Assembly (NCBI GenBank): GCA_032622095.1
Contig: CP136068.1
Coordinates: 56,008,025 to 56,072,024, forward strand
Reading direction: 5' to 3'
DNA from: Siphonodentalium dalli
Taxonomy: Eukaryota > Mollusca > Scaphopoda > Gadilida > Siphonodentaliidae
DNA: 64,000 nt
Shown here: piece by piece, positions 1-13,200 of the stretch
Numbering within the stretch: position 1 is the first letter of the stretch
Layout: every line of letters begins with the position of its first letter
Notes under the pieces: model-generated
Told to the model about the DNA's origin: nothing
The model's database searches: none
What the model saw: only the letters and a program-made list of their open reading frames with translations
Program-made: the position numbers and the translations under genes

Positions 1-660
1 CACACACGTGGTTTTCACTCGACCGAAGTTGAATTAAGAATCGCAAAGTTGGTTCAAACGATATAATTATTCAGAAAATGGCAACAAGAAATAGATCTTT
101 GGTTTGTTCAGGAGGATTTGGAAACATTAGAAGACAATTTCAGTACTGATACCAGCACGTTGTAATACCTGGGTACCGGTATGTCATTGAAAATGGAATA
201 ATTATTTGCACCCCCAGCCGGGATTGAAATGGATTATTCCATATTAAACTGCACTTAGCGATATAAACTATATTTGCAACATCGTCGGATTCTGAGAATA
301 CCGTAAACCCAGTGTATTTCAAATCTTGTATATGCACCCAATAATATACTTACCAGTAGATATCATATTCCACCGGTTCAAATCCTGCACGCATATAATT
401 ATACAGTCGACATAAATTTCGACTCAGTATATCATATAAATTCATCTGATATTATAATTATTACGGAGATGTTTACGTCGACTGATAATTATAGGCCTAT
501 TTTAGCATTGCGCGAATATGGTTTCTATTTATGGGGAGGTTATTTCCTCAGCGAAGCGGAAATGGCCGAGTCGCTGAGAATGGACGTAACATGTTACATG
601 TCTTTCTCCGTTGTGTCTGGTATATATATAAACAATATACACGAAGAAACGACGATTTAT
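1..660. other. No recognised gene or repeat
   Basis: AT-rich sequence with only short random open frames. I see no splice-flanked coding signal, terminal repeats or tandem structure. It is probably intron or intergenic DNA. Confidence 0.5.
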
Positions 661-663
661 TAA

Positions 664-895
664 AAGCTCCTACGAAAATTCACGGGATCGGAGTTTTCCA
701 AAACATACCGCACTTGAAGAACGGGAACTCCGATATAAAACTCCGATTGAATCGGATGATTTTACCGACGACACAGCGAAAAATCTCCGACGGAATCGGA
801 GTTTTATACCGATACAAAAACTCCGATTGCCATCGGTATCGGAGATCGGAAATATCCATCGGAAACTCCGTCGGAATTGGACAAGCTCCCTTATA
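664..895. repeat. Cluster of ATCGGAGT/ACTCCGAT motifs, candidate MITE
   Basis: About eight copies of ATCGGAGT-like motifs occur in both orientations within 230 bp (around 689, 727, 739, 794, 818, 834-850 and 860). Dense subterminal motifs of this kind are typical of short DNA transposon derivatives, where transposase binds. I could not find a convincing terminal inverted repeat or target duplication, so boundaries are approximate. Confidence 0.4.
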
Positions 896-1335
896 CATCT
901 AGCTGCGTTGGTCTATGGCTTATACATGTATAACTATTATGGTCATGCCTCATATAAAATATAAGCAACGACTTTTCAACTCTCGCTTTGAATTCCCGAT
1001 ATCTGAACTGGTGGAGGATAATTGTACCCATATGGAAACTAAATTTGTAGCACATTCTGGTTAGGCTCACATTAACACCATAAAAAACGAGTTTAGTTCA
1101 AACTACCATAATATCAGTGCATTTTTGGCAACAGACACCACTCATATAAGTAAGAATTATATGGTACTGTTTTCAGCCAGCTCAACACTAATAACAACTG
1201 TTATCATTGTTTTCAACATAAAAGTGCTATTTGGTGTAGTTTAGTTTGTTAAAGCAACCATAATATCAGTCATATGTGCATTTTTATATTTTGGGTGTGT
1301 CCCTAGCAACCGTCACCACCTGTAAGTAAATAAAA
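896..1335. other. Unassigned DNA with a dispersed repeat flank
   Basis: No coding signal. The part from about 1220 (TAGTTTGTTA followed by ATAATATCAGTCATATG and CCTAGCAACCGT) recurs at about 2490-2600. The A-family element that follows therefore seems to be inserted between two copies of this repeat. Confidence 0.45.
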
Positions 1336-2441
1336 GGTCGCAGACCACATGTCCCCCGACTCGAGTTGTAAACTTCATGATTGGATTTGTTAGAAGGATA
1401 CTATTTGCAACAATGTTATACAGTATATAGATGTTGCAAACCACCGCAAAATTTCTTGGACAAAACAACCCGATGAACAAACGCATGCAAACGCGAAAAA
1501 AATGATATTTTTGTATTAGCTATATAGATGTTGCAAATCACCAACATGTTAGGAAAAATATCCCAGAGTTTCAAATCTCTACATTTAAAACTGTAGGAGG
1601 AGTTGATTACACCATGAAGGTACCCAATCTCATCCAAAAGGCAAATATGTTCCAAATTTTCTAAGTCGAAAACCCCCCAAAAATATGGAATAAATGATAT
1701 TTTTTATTAGCTATATAGATGTTGCAAATCACCAACATGTTAGGAACAATATCCCAGAGTTTCAAATCTCTACATTTAAAACTGTAGGAGGAGTTGATTA
1801 CACCATGAAGGTACCCAATCTCATCCAAAAGGCAAAAATGTTCCAAATTTTCTAAGTCGAAAACCCCCCCAAAAATATGGAAAAAATTAGATTTTTGATT
1901 AGCTATATAGATGTTGCAACTCACCAACATGTTAGGAACAATATCCCAGAGTTTCAAATCTCTACATTTAAAACGGTAGGAGGAGTTGATTACACCATGA
2001 AGGTACCCAATCTCATCCAAAAGGCAAAAATGTTCCAAATTTTCTAAGTCGAAAACCCCCCCAAAAATATGGAAAAAATTATATTTTTGATTAGCTTTAT
2101 AGATGTTGCAAATCACCAACATGTTAGGAACAATATCCCAGAGTTTCAAATCTCTACATTTAAAACTGTAGGAGGAGTTGATTACACCATGAAGGTACCC
2201 AATCTCATCCAAAAGGCAAAAATGTTCCAAATTTTCTAAGTTGAAAACCCCCCCACCAACATGTTAGGAACAATATCCAAGAGTTTCAAATCTCTACGTT
2301 TAAAACTGTAGGAGGAGTTGATTACACCATGAAGGTACCCAATCTCGGACGCACGGACGGCTCGACGCACAGACGGACAGACGGACGGACGGACGAGGGT
2401 CATTTCTATAGTTCTCCGACGGAAACGTCGGGGGACAAAAA
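1336..2441 (+). mobile_element. HINE-like element, family A, copy 1
   Basis: The 5' end carries GTCCCCCGAC (about 1350) and the 3' end GTCGGGGGACAAAAA (2427-2441), exact reverse complements over ten bases. Between them lie five core units of about 190 bp, the last shorter; the shared motif GTTGATTACACCATGAAGG recurs near 1602, 1792, 1985, 2177 and 2317. A GACG/GACA microsatellite follows at about 2350-2395. The order core array, tetranucleotide microsatellite, 3' terminus matches pearl/Helentron-associated elements of bivalves. The open frame across the units on the minus strand is a by-product of the repeat period. Confidence 0.75.
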
Positions 2442-4819
2442 TATGGCAGTTTGTCAGTCAGGTCAAAACTGACAACATTTTTTTCACCATAAAAATGCTA
2501 CATGACATAATTTAGTTTGTTAGAACTCACATAATATCAGTCATATGCATTAATTCGATGCCGGGTAGTTGCCTAGCAACCGTTGCTAAGAAGAGCCTAT
2601 TGCGAATGTCGCCACATGTGAAAATGAGCAGTAGTGTATAAGAAACATATGTGCCAAGTGTCATGCTTTTATCACCTTTTTCACAGTTGTGGTGTTTTCT
2701 ACAACAACCGCTTGGACTAGCAGAACAGCAAAATGTGATGAGATCCAGTTTAGGGGGTAGGGTTGTGTTTTTACAAGTATTGGCCACTTATCATAGGTAT
2801 AGTCGCTAATTCCGCATATTATATTGAAGGAGTGATGTATGTGCAGTTTTTAAAACAAATTGCTCGTGCCTACGTAATGAGTAGCCCGGGAAATTTGACA
2901 TCGACTACGACAGTTTGTCTGAAAAAAATCATCATTTTTTGGGGTCATTAAGTTATTTTTGTCCATATCTGCGAAATTCATTAAAATCCCCCCTTTCAAT
3001 TGGTGTATCTGGTTCGAGAATTGTGTTTTGAACAATACTGAGTACATTTGGTATATGTTTCGGCTGAAAAATTGATATAGCATCCAATTATTCACATGAT
3101 TGTGAAAAATATAAAAGTTTGTTTTTTTATATGGAAAAAATGGTTTAACACACCATGACCGATTATCAAAGTTTGAGGATGTTTCTTAACATTGCATTTT
3201 GAAATTCACAACATATGTGTGTTATTAGTCACATTACTACAAGTGATGAAACAGGAATTTTTTTTTATAAAGTGACATTTGATGGTAAAATGGCTGATAA
3301 TTAGAAATTCTAGACTGAGCGAACTGCCCAGGAAAGAAAATACAAAAACATGTTGAGTGTTAAACCATCATGGTATGATATCTCTACAGCACACACAGGA
3401 CCCTAAAATCTCTGAAAAAGTTATCGGTTTTGTAGAATCAGCCATTTGAATTTCTCGAATGGTGGTTTGTTTGCTTAATTGGTGTTTTACGTCACTTTAA
3501 GCACAAGCTCACATCATGATGTAACAGAGGCACAAAGTCAGACAATGACGATCAATTTATGTCTCTGTTCCACTTTAACTCTTTCAACACCGCAGCCCGC
3601 TTTAGCGGGCACGGCGTAATTTACGTTCAACACCGCTGCACGCTTTAGCGGGCAGAGAATAATTTTCGGGAATAACAGGCAATAATATCACGTTTGCGGG
3701 GATATACTAATGATTTTTTGACTGGCGACTTAGATATCATTTGGTTGATATTCTGTATCAATACTAATTTACAGTTGAACACGTAGACCTGACAAATACG
3801 GCCACAATGAGATATTCCCGACCTAAATATATACAGTTAATGTATGACGTCACAATTGCTATTGTGGGGTTTCCCTGGGTTTTCCCCAAAAATGCTGACG
3901 AAACTGCCAACAGGTGTGGTTTTTTAAATCAGATACACATGTTTGATTAAGTTTGTTATTGTTTATGATAAACACATTGCGATAACACATGTTTATGAAA
4001 TAAAGAAGATTGTTGCCCTTTCTAACGACGTTTTCTGTGGTAACCGTCTAGTGTCTCCTATTTTCGACGCAATGTTACGAAATTCACTGTGCCGTGCAAT
4101 AGTGCGACTTCAATAATAATTGCTGCGAGTGCATGTTGTAAGCATGATATTGACATGCATAAACATTTTGGGAATGCAATGAGATCATTGCTAGTTGTGT
4201 TTGAAAGTTATTCATAATTGCTTAGCATTATTACAGTTGAATACATGTGAGCCTAAATCCGGGAAAATTGGTCTATCTCGGTTAAATAACGCCTTCTTGG
4301 GCATACACTTGGTCTGTTCTCATCATTATGCTCATTGTACGCCTTCTAATTTCATTCTTAATCACCACATATGCTAAATCTATGACAAGTGATGGATATA
4401 GTGCTAACTATTTGAATGTGAGTTTGGTCAATATACTTATGTGGTGAAATATTGCAAATAACGTTAACTGTAACAGTAAATATTGAGTTCAAATGTATTT
4501 ACACAACCTGGTACATATGGCATGTGTTACCATGGTGATATAATCACAATTATATGACATCATCCATCGGCAGTTAGTTCAAATTGATGGACAGTTGTCA
4601 CTGGTCATGACAATATATGGGTGTCCATACCTACCTCATATATAAATACTAGTATGAATGCCCCACATGTGAGACAATGAATTTCCATATAAACTGCTGC
4701 AAACCCGGTGTCCTGGACATGCCTAACCCACTAGACAAGTACTACCATGCATACTCCCCGGAAACCCCACAGGGCTCTTGAATGGTGCGGAAAAATGTAA
4801 ATAAGGAGGTAAATCAATG
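2442..4819. other. Mostly unassigned DNA with small dispersed repeats
   Basis: No exon was recognised. Three repeats are visible. A TTTAGCGGGC-containing unit occurs twice near 3590-3655, just after a TTAACTCTTTC at 3575 that resembles a piggyBac-like end without a visible partner. A segment at about 3700-3850 is related to 55135-55285. The start (2490-2600) repeats part of 1220-1330. Confidence 0.4.
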
Positions 4820-4963
4820 AACAAGACAGTCAAAGACTGTGGGGTCGCTCACCAGACTGCAAAGACTGATGAGACTGGGACTCTGGAGACCACAATAGTC
4901 AGAACTTTTCATAATCACTTTAAAAGAAGTAGATCTAAACACGATATGTGGCTAGAGAGGCTT

Positions 4964-5029
4964 CAGTAGTGTACAGTGGGTAATTTCAAGGTGAATATCC
5001 ACCTTGAAATTACCCACTGTACACTACTG
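4964..5029. repeat. Perfect 30-bp hairpin inside family P
   Basis: Arms 4964-4993 and 5000-5029 are exact reverse complements around a 6-nt loop. The corresponding site in the copy at 47010 has several arm mismatches, and the copy at 30640 has lost the left arm. Confidence 0.9.
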
Positions 5030-5640
5030 ATCACCCCCCTCCTCCAGCTCAACAAGTCCCCGACCGACCGGGCTCCAGACTCCCAAGTCTTGGGTTGGAA
5101 TTTCACAACCGACATCTCAAACTTTCTCAATTTTTGGAAATTTCCAATCTCACAAGCGCCTTTTTATAAAAACCATTTAGACATGTTTGACGCCCAATTA
5201 TCCATGGACCCAAAACACCATACATGTATGTCAGATTAATCAGTTAGGTAGTTCGAAGGTAGATGTTTTAATGAATTTGGTATTTCAATGATTTTTTAAA
5301 CACAAAAGCCCCGTCATTTCTTAACAGGTTGACCTGATGTTAACAAATCCGAATATCAGTCACTAAAGGATCCTCCATACTATATGTAAACTAAATAGTC
5401 CAACCTCTCTTGAGAAGACAATTTAAGAATTACTATAGAGACATACAGTTATGTCCCTGGTCCCACCCTATTTAACCTGGTGACCACATCTGAATAAATT
5501 TGAATACCAGAGACCAAAGAACCCTTCATACTAAATATCAGTAAAATAGACCTGATGGTCCTTGTGGTGGAAGCATGTTAAAATTTGTGGCTATTTCGGT
5601 CGAACAGTTTAACCCGATGTAGGAAAATATGGACTGTTAC

Positions 5641-6837
5641 CAGGGTTGTCAATAGGTACTGGTACCGGTACCGGAACTGGCGGTAATCAGGAATTAAATC
5701 GGTACCGGTTCTGATGTCGAGTACAGACGGTTCCCGGTACTGATTGTTGATTTCTATTAATATACATCTTAACAAATATAAAGGGTTAATTAAGCAGCTC
5801 AACATCGCGCCAAACAAAACTGCGATTGGTCATCGTGATATCGTTAGCACATTCAAACGTCAAACGCACAGTATGCTGCCTTGTCACTAAATTGACAGAA
5901 TGCATGCATTGTGTAGGCGCTTGTGATAACTGTATTTCTTGGATGTGGCTGGAATGCCGCCGGATGCAATTCTGCATGTTCCGTTTCGCGGTATCAATTT
6001 ATGACACATGCATCATTTGAGAGGAGTCTGTTGAGCACCAACAAGGTCACAAGGCGCTAAAGTACCAAACACCCAAATTACCATCGATGTATATATATAT
6101 GATGACATGGATGTTGACACTGTATAAGTCGAATGACAGGATATTTGTGAGTTGTGAGGCTTGTGAGTCGTGACATGGAGGCATGGGCAACCAGGGAAGA
6201 GTTACCAGAGTATCATGACGTAATGATTCTTATGATCACATGAGTGACATCTATTGAGTTTTATTTTCCCTTGTTTTAACTTTTATTGTGATATTAAGTT
6301 AATGTCACAGACACAGATTGTATTTGACAATTTTCTCTCTAAATCTATTTCAAATTTTCGAACTAGCCAACTACAACCAGGCTTTATACTGGTAACGACT
6401 TTGGTTTCATTGGGTGACATCATTTATGAAATTACAACATGCGAGTAATATGGCCGATTAGTGAGTTCTCTAATTAATTACCACGCAAATAAAATGGTGT
6501 ACCGTATATCCATATAAGCCGACCCAGTAGTCAAACATACATGTCTACATTCGTTCCACTCTGTATTCCGTCTTTTAAAAAATCCTCCCTTTGCGACTTG
6601 CCGAAAACCGCCGCAGACAACAACTTAATCGTAAATGTCGTTGCGATTTTTATTTTCGTTGTTTGACTAAACCTCGAACTTAACGAATAATTGATGATGG
6701 AACCTCACAAAACAAAAGTTATTTGCCATATAAAAGTCAACTCAATGAGTACCGATAACGACCCGGTTTGCGGTACTGAACATCAGTACGGAACCGGTAC
6801 CGAAAGTTGTGGTACCGTCGGTACTTTGACAACCCTG
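5641..6837. mobile_element. Non-autonomous hAT element, 1.2 kb
   Basis: Terminal inverted repeats CAGGGTTGTCAA / TTGACAACCCTG are bounded by a perfect 8-bp duplication ACTGTTAC (5633-5640 and 6838-6845). The uninterrupted site is present in the related P copy at 47671-47678. Subterminal GGTACCGG motifs occur at both ends. No transposase frame survives. The 8-bp duplication and CAG-type ends are diagnostic of the hAT superfamily. Confidence 0.9.
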
Positions 6838-7508
6838 ACTGTTACTGGTTGAAAAATCATATCTACAGCCTCATTGCCCCCACCCAGGCAGCTTAGAAAT
6901 CAATAGGAATCCATATATTATTTATACCTGTACCAAACAGCATACATACAGGTAGGGTGGGTGGTTGAGAGTTAAATCTCTTATCTCTGCCCCTATTTGA
7001 ACAAATGTGAATCCCCATCTATGAGATCCATTCATCTAGAAACTTCAAACGGTAGATTTTAAGAGTTGAAGAAAACTGATTTTCCTCAAAAGTTTCCTAA
7101 AAATGACCTCACATGTACAAATCTGAACCCCACTCACCAAAGGACCCTCCATACCAAAAGCAAAATAGGCCTGATGGTTTTTGAAGAATTACTATGGTGG
7201 GAAAGAGTTATGCCCCTGGCTTCTCACCTATATGACCTGATGAACTCATTTGAACAAATCTGAATGTGAGTCAAAATATATAAACCCATTCGGTCTTTAA
7301 TATGTATGTGGAGAAGAACAAAACTGATGGACGGATGGAGACATCCCAACAGAGGGATGGATGGGAGGACAGACAGACAAATTCAATCCAATATACCCAG
7401 CCCCCCAAGTTTTCTTTGCAAATCAGGGTATAATGAGTACAACTGGATAGGTGGTGGTTAAGAATATAATAGTGGAACAGCCAAGCCTGAATATAGTGCC
7501 TGACTTCT

Positions 7509-7601
7509 GCAGAATGAGGTCCCTAAAGGGTGAATTTAGTGCTGCAATCCTGCAAGGTGGGCTAGCATCACCAAATTCACCCTCTGGGGACCTCATTATG
7601 C
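7509..7601. repeat. Foldback repeat GCAGAATGAGGTCCC...GGGACCTCATT
   Basis: An imperfect palindrome of about 93 bp: GCAGAATGAGGTCCC, then GGTGAATTTAGTG, mirrored by CACCAAATTCACCC and GGGGACCTCATTATGC. Related foldbacks lie at 14181-14272, 14474-14566, 48347-48439, 48639-48731 and, outside family P, 38732-38821. Confidence 0.8.
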
Positions 7602-8648
7602 TTAGGCCTCAACTGCTATGGGAGACATAGGAACAGATTGAAGTTCTCCAGTTAATTGGTGATGTGCACCCATTGGACACTTCAATTATCAATTTTGTCT
7701 TCAGCAAATTAGGGGATATAGCAACTGAACAGAAGGGATAAAGTAAGTAGAAATGTCAATTTAAGACCCTGTATACTTCCCTAAAGATGAGGCCTAAGCA
7801 GAATGAGGTCCCTGGAGAGTGTATTTGGTGAGACATCCCAACAGAAGGATGGATCGGAGGACAGAGAGACAGACAAATTCAATCCAATATACTGCCCAAG
7901 TTTTCTTTGCAAATCAGGGTATAATGAGTTCAACTTAGGGTCCTGCGAATATTCGATATTCGATAGCCAAATTCGATTTGAAATTTCCAACTCGAAATTT
8001 CGAATATACACTGACAAAAACGTAGGCTGTTTACGGACAAGTACACACGTCGATCTTAGCTGTTTCTGTGCCATATTATTCCCAAAAATTATGAATATAT
8101 GCAGTTTATAATACTTATTGTACATCGCGAAAGTCCGCATGATATTAAATATAAGTATAGCCAGTATTAGACACTATAGGACGACTAAATGCATCTGAAT
8201 TCTACCTTTGAACATGGTAGCCAAAAGCTCGGAGATCGCCGATGGACCAACGTCGCACGTAAATTATAATAGCGATGAGACTGAGCAACGTTGTGATTTT
8301 ACTATTTAAGTTTCATTTCCAAACAGGGGCGACAGGAAGACGGCCTATTTGGCCATGCCGCTCCTGTACACTATAATCATGTTTATTTCTGAATATTTCA
8401 CTGTCAGCATTATGTTTGTAAATATTGTACAAAATAAACAATCAATCAAAAAATCGCTAGCGTTATCCGCCGACTATACGTCTCAGATTCAGCGTTATGT
8501 AATATCGCTGAGAATGCAAACAACACGTGCTCCCGGCGTTGAAAAGTGTACGTGGGCGGTGTTTTCGTTTGATGTTGACTTTCAGTTTCGGAGCGTTCCT
8601 TAAAACTTGACAATTTGTCGTCCGTTATTCGTGTTTATTTTAAACATG

Positions 8649-8816
8649 ATAAAAGCTGCATGCAGTGCTGGAACTTACACGTGTGATGAATGTAACATGG
8701 TATATAAATCGCACTCGTCTGGGACAACGACCCATCTAAGCATCCAGCACTACATAAGGCCAAAAAAAAAACATGTCTGTTTCCGATTTCATGAGCAAAA
8801 AAATCCAGGTAGGTAG
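8649..8816 (+). pseudogene. BED-type zinc-finger relic of hAT transposase
   Basis: A short open frame (ATG at 8607 or 8649, stop at 8814-8816) contains C-x2-C (CDEC) followed after about 15 residues by GTTTHLSIQH, matching the C-x2-C...H-x4-H layout of BED fingers. BED fingers form the DNA-binding N-terminus of many hAT transposases. Its position near the left end of a hAT element fits. Nothing resembling the RNase H-like catalytic domain or the C-terminal dimerisation region follows, so this is a remnant. Confidence 0.5.
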
Positions 8817-9767
8817 GTCGGGAAATATTTTTTTTTTGGGGAATTTTTTTTTTTTCAATATCGATCTAAATAAAGTTTTGTTGCATCTATAATGTACCAT
8901 ATTCTAAAAGCAACATTAAAGTTGGTATTCTCAATACCTTTGTATCCAGTTGCTGAAGTCTCGGACAGAAAACTTGCTTTATATCCGACAATATACCCAA
9001 TTCTATCTAGATATAAATAATGATACCCGTGCCATCATCTTCACATCGCATTTTCACCTGGCCGTGTGACTCTCAGAATAAACGGAAAGCTACAGCTCAA
9101 CAATCTGAAAGTTTTGTTGCCCCGTGGTCGCCACGATTAATTGAATTAAACTGAGCATTCTGCCACCAAATCTAAAACACGAGTAGCCGTAGGCCTACAA
9201 TGCTAATATACATGTAATTACGTTTCTCTGTTGAATATCTATTTTTGTAGTACACCTAATATTAAGGCTTTTTGTTGGTAATGGAATGTCCATGCATGAT
9301 TTATAAAATGGCACAAGGTTTGTAAAAGACTCCTCCCTATTCCGAGTCCTAATTTAACCACTGAATCGATTCCAAAGCATAGGCCTCTGGCCTCAAATAC
9401 AGGAGTTTTATAACGGGGCCTGCAGAATCCGTGGAAGGAAATAGTTGGTCGATAATTATGCTTTTTAACCGCATTTATTCCCGTCTTTCAAGTTTCGATT
9501 AAATAATTGAGGCGCGTGCCAATTAAGATTGTTACAGGATCAATGTAATACACGGTTTTACACTCCGATTTGAAAGTGAAAACCCTGCAGCGCACGTGTC
9601 GGTTTGCAAGCATCGCAGTACTGTTAAAGAGATCAAAGGGTGCCGCCGAGTGAATTCATGCGACGTAATTTTTGCGTCTGTGACCAGGGTAGCCACCAGA
9701 CCTGTTAAGTTTTGAAAATGTCAATCCGGGAGATTTTTGCGGGAGGTGGGATGCCCAAATATGCTCA

Positions 9768-9798
9768 TGTTCAATTCAATTCAATTCTTTATTCTCAT
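9768..9798 (-). repeat. TTCAA-type repeat tail, possible LINE/SINE 3' end
   Basis: A short (TTCAA)n run followed by TTCTTTATTCTCATCACC. Short pentanucleotide tails of this kind occur at the 3' ends of some non-LTR retrotransposons. No coding part of such an element is visible next to it. Confidence 0.3.
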
Positions 9799-10234
9799 CA
9801 CCTTATAATAATGGTATGGAGAAAAATAATTTTTATGATGAATATTATATATATTTTGTTTCTATTTGTGTTTATTTTATAAATATATAGACCAAATTAA
9901 AATGGTAATGATTGTCCTGTTGGTAGTTGTAATAGAGCTACTGTGAGTGGGCGATACCACCGTTTATTGAAGAGAAAGAAGCCGACACTTCGTATAAACT
10001 AAGCAAAAATTCTCAGAATTCCACCTGATACAGCCAGATAAGCGCGAAACTGAAAGTATAATTCGGAATAAACTACAAAGTGGACTCGTCTAACGGTTTA
10101 TCCCCCCAAAAGGAATGCACACATTCCACCATTTATTAACTAATTTTAAGAAGCAGAAACTTTGTTTAAAATAAGTTAAAAAGTACACGAGTTACACAGG
10201 TTTCAACCGGACATGTATGCGTGAAATCGATTGT

Positions 10235-13200
10235 AAACGAGAGGCCGATCACGATCGGCAGATGTTTAACCCATACCTTGGCGACAGCGATGAGCTATTT
10301 TCATATATCCTTACCCCATCCTTTTCATGAGTGCAAAACTTTAAACAATTCACACCTTACTATTAATTCACAAGTGAAATCACACTTATTGGGCACCTTG
10401 CTCACATTAACACAATGTTAACAGACGGTGGCTTTGATTTCAACCTATTAGTGACTCCAACACAGACACATGTATGTCTTATAGAGTTATAAGGCTAATT
10501 AAGCTCAATCCATAGTCGGAGAGAAGCACCATAGCTGTTAAATATCAAATAGTTAAGAAATTAGCTAGATAAACATCATAGCAACTCAATTTATCTATTT
10601 ATTACATTGGAACATGAGACATTACATATTGTGTGTTTTTTTTATTATCATTGCTATTTTTTGGTTTTTTATATTTTGTGTCAGCTGCATATTAAAATTT
10701 AATAGCAACCTATTAATATTTCACCACTAAAAAACAATCAATACCTGATCAACTATAGAAGTGAGGGATGTATAGACCTGGATATAAAATATGATTGCTA
10801 ATGATTGGATATAAATGTTAATTTTCTTGTAAGTTGATCATTAGAAAGATATGTTTGTGAACAGTTTAAATATAATTAAAGTTAAGGTTAATATTATCAC
10901 AACCATTCGATCGATACCAAAATCTATACAGGTGAAGAATGTGTCATGATTATCACAGATGTGATTATTTATAGAGTAATCATGCAAAAAATATTTAGCT
11001 ATCACATTGTGTCAACAGGATTGGTGAAGGATGTTAATATATTTAAGCAAATAAACCAAATGACCCTCACTATGAAGGTTAGAGGTGTGTTATCATAAAC
11101 TGTGCCAGAACTATAAACATAATCAATGGAAATATTTGAGTTATCAAATTGGTTAGTAAGGGGTTAATCTTACCCAAACTAATGAACTGATAAACACAGA
11201 GTAGTCAACAAAAAGCATGTCATTGGATTTAGAAACCCATACAATAAGTCAGTCTCAAGAATCACAGCACTGTTAATATTATCCTGTAGCCCAAATGCAA
11301 TTGAGGGAATTTCAAAATAAGACATATCCTCTAATGATGAATTTCAATTGGTCATTTCTTGAAACACTGACTGAACCTGGCTCAAAGTTAAAGTGATATA
11401 TCAGATAATATGAGTCAATCGAATGGGTTAATTTAATCCCAAATCCATGCAAATTAAAAGTGGATCACCATCAACATGTACATAGAATAGGAGAATGATC
11501 AAATAAAAAACATCAGATGACCATATGATGTGTGCAGAGGGTTAATCATTTTCAATGACATCATATGATGGAACTAAGGAATGCTGTATTAATTATTTTC
11601 TAAGTTATAACAACAGTGTCTCTGTAAACCATAATGCCATGAACTGCATGGTTTCAACAGAGAACAGAACTGGAATAAAGAGTCTAACATCAATCAAAGT
11701 TTGACAGATGTTTATAAGTCTGCAGCCACAAGTGGAACTATCAGGTCACTGTGTCCAAAGCAATAAATTATCTCCTTCCAATAACACAGGTGTGTGTTGT
11801 GTCTTGTTCTATTCAAATTTAATAGTGCATGGAAAAGAGGTATGAATTATAAAGGGCCATAACCCTGTTAATATATACCGGATCAAACCCATTTTCGCAC
11901 TTGATCTGTATTTAGGGGTCAGAAATTCATATACCAAAATTGGTGTCGATCAGATGAAAAATGTTTGAGTCATCCTGGCTTGGATGAATTCTATTTAAAA
12001 ACAAGAGTGGAAAGGGTTAACTAAACAATACCAAAATCCATACAGATGAAGAACGTGCTAAGAAAGACCTAGGTAAGAAATATGAGGCAGATCAGAAGAA
12101 AATTGTTTGACTTCGATACATCGGATAGCATTTGTGAGCAGGGTTAATTATTTTCTAAACCGATCAACCAATCGATACCAAAAACTATACAGGTGAGCCA
12201 TGTGTCATCATAAACCTGCATATAAAATATGAACACAATGGGTAAAACAATACATGAGTTATGGCATCAGATAGAATATGACCAGGTATGGATGGAAAGT
12301 GTTAATCATTTCTAAACTAGAGATGGGCGGTTAACCGTGGAATCAGTTCGGTTTCGGGTGTCGGGAAAAACCGGAAATGACAACCGTGGTAAGTTGGAAA
12401 AACCCGTAGTTTCGGTTGTCACAACTTCCTGTAATCATGGCAGAGCACGACGAACAAACGAGTCCTGTGTGGAAATATTTTTCAAAGAAAGATAAGAAAT
12501 TAAGTGTGCCGCCTGTAATATATGCAGAAAGTAGTTCGCATGGTGAAATCGCGTGACGAATTAATTACGTTGCTTCCGTGTACACCTATTTTCGCCGTAG
12601 TAAACACAACTTGTCACAAGTCAGTTTATTTCTCATGATCTTTTAATCATTAAGGCCGTACAAATACTCTGAAAGGTGAATTTGATAACGAGGATACGTT
12701 ATCAAACGGTATCAATCATTGTTACCCGCATTCCCTATTAGTTTTTATCACTGTTTGGATGTTAAATCGTAAAATATATTTGTGCGCCGTTGATTAAAAA
12801 TGTTATACCGGAATCGGAGCCGGAATGAATTATACCGTTTGTCGGTAAACTGTTGAGAAATAGCACTCATTCAGGTGACTTGTATTGGATGCATGTATAG
12901 TGTGTACAGTATTATGTTCCCTAAATATGTTAATAGGCATATAGCCAGATAATGTGATTGAGAGATTCTAGTCATGTTTTATTTTCATTTTGTTTATTTC
13001 AAATTTTATTTTTCAAATCATAACTATACACATATATCTAGTCACACACATTAGTTTTATGCCAATATAAATGATCATTATATTATTTCACACTTATGAT
13101 CATATGATCCTGAATTGCAGTCAAACACAATACACAGACTCACTTGCATTCTAGCACTGCCACTCGACATGGACATTAACAATATACATGTAATAGTAAC

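Noticed and set aside
1661-2230. 189-codon open frame with internal repeats on the minus strand
   Set aside because: It spans three near-identical repeat units whose length is a multiple of three. The frame is a by-product of the family A core array.
4976-5239. Conserved frame in all three P copies (MGNFKVNI..., also 30519 and 47021)
   Set aside because: Starts inside a hairpin, differs by frameshifts and lost arms among copies, and has no known domain.
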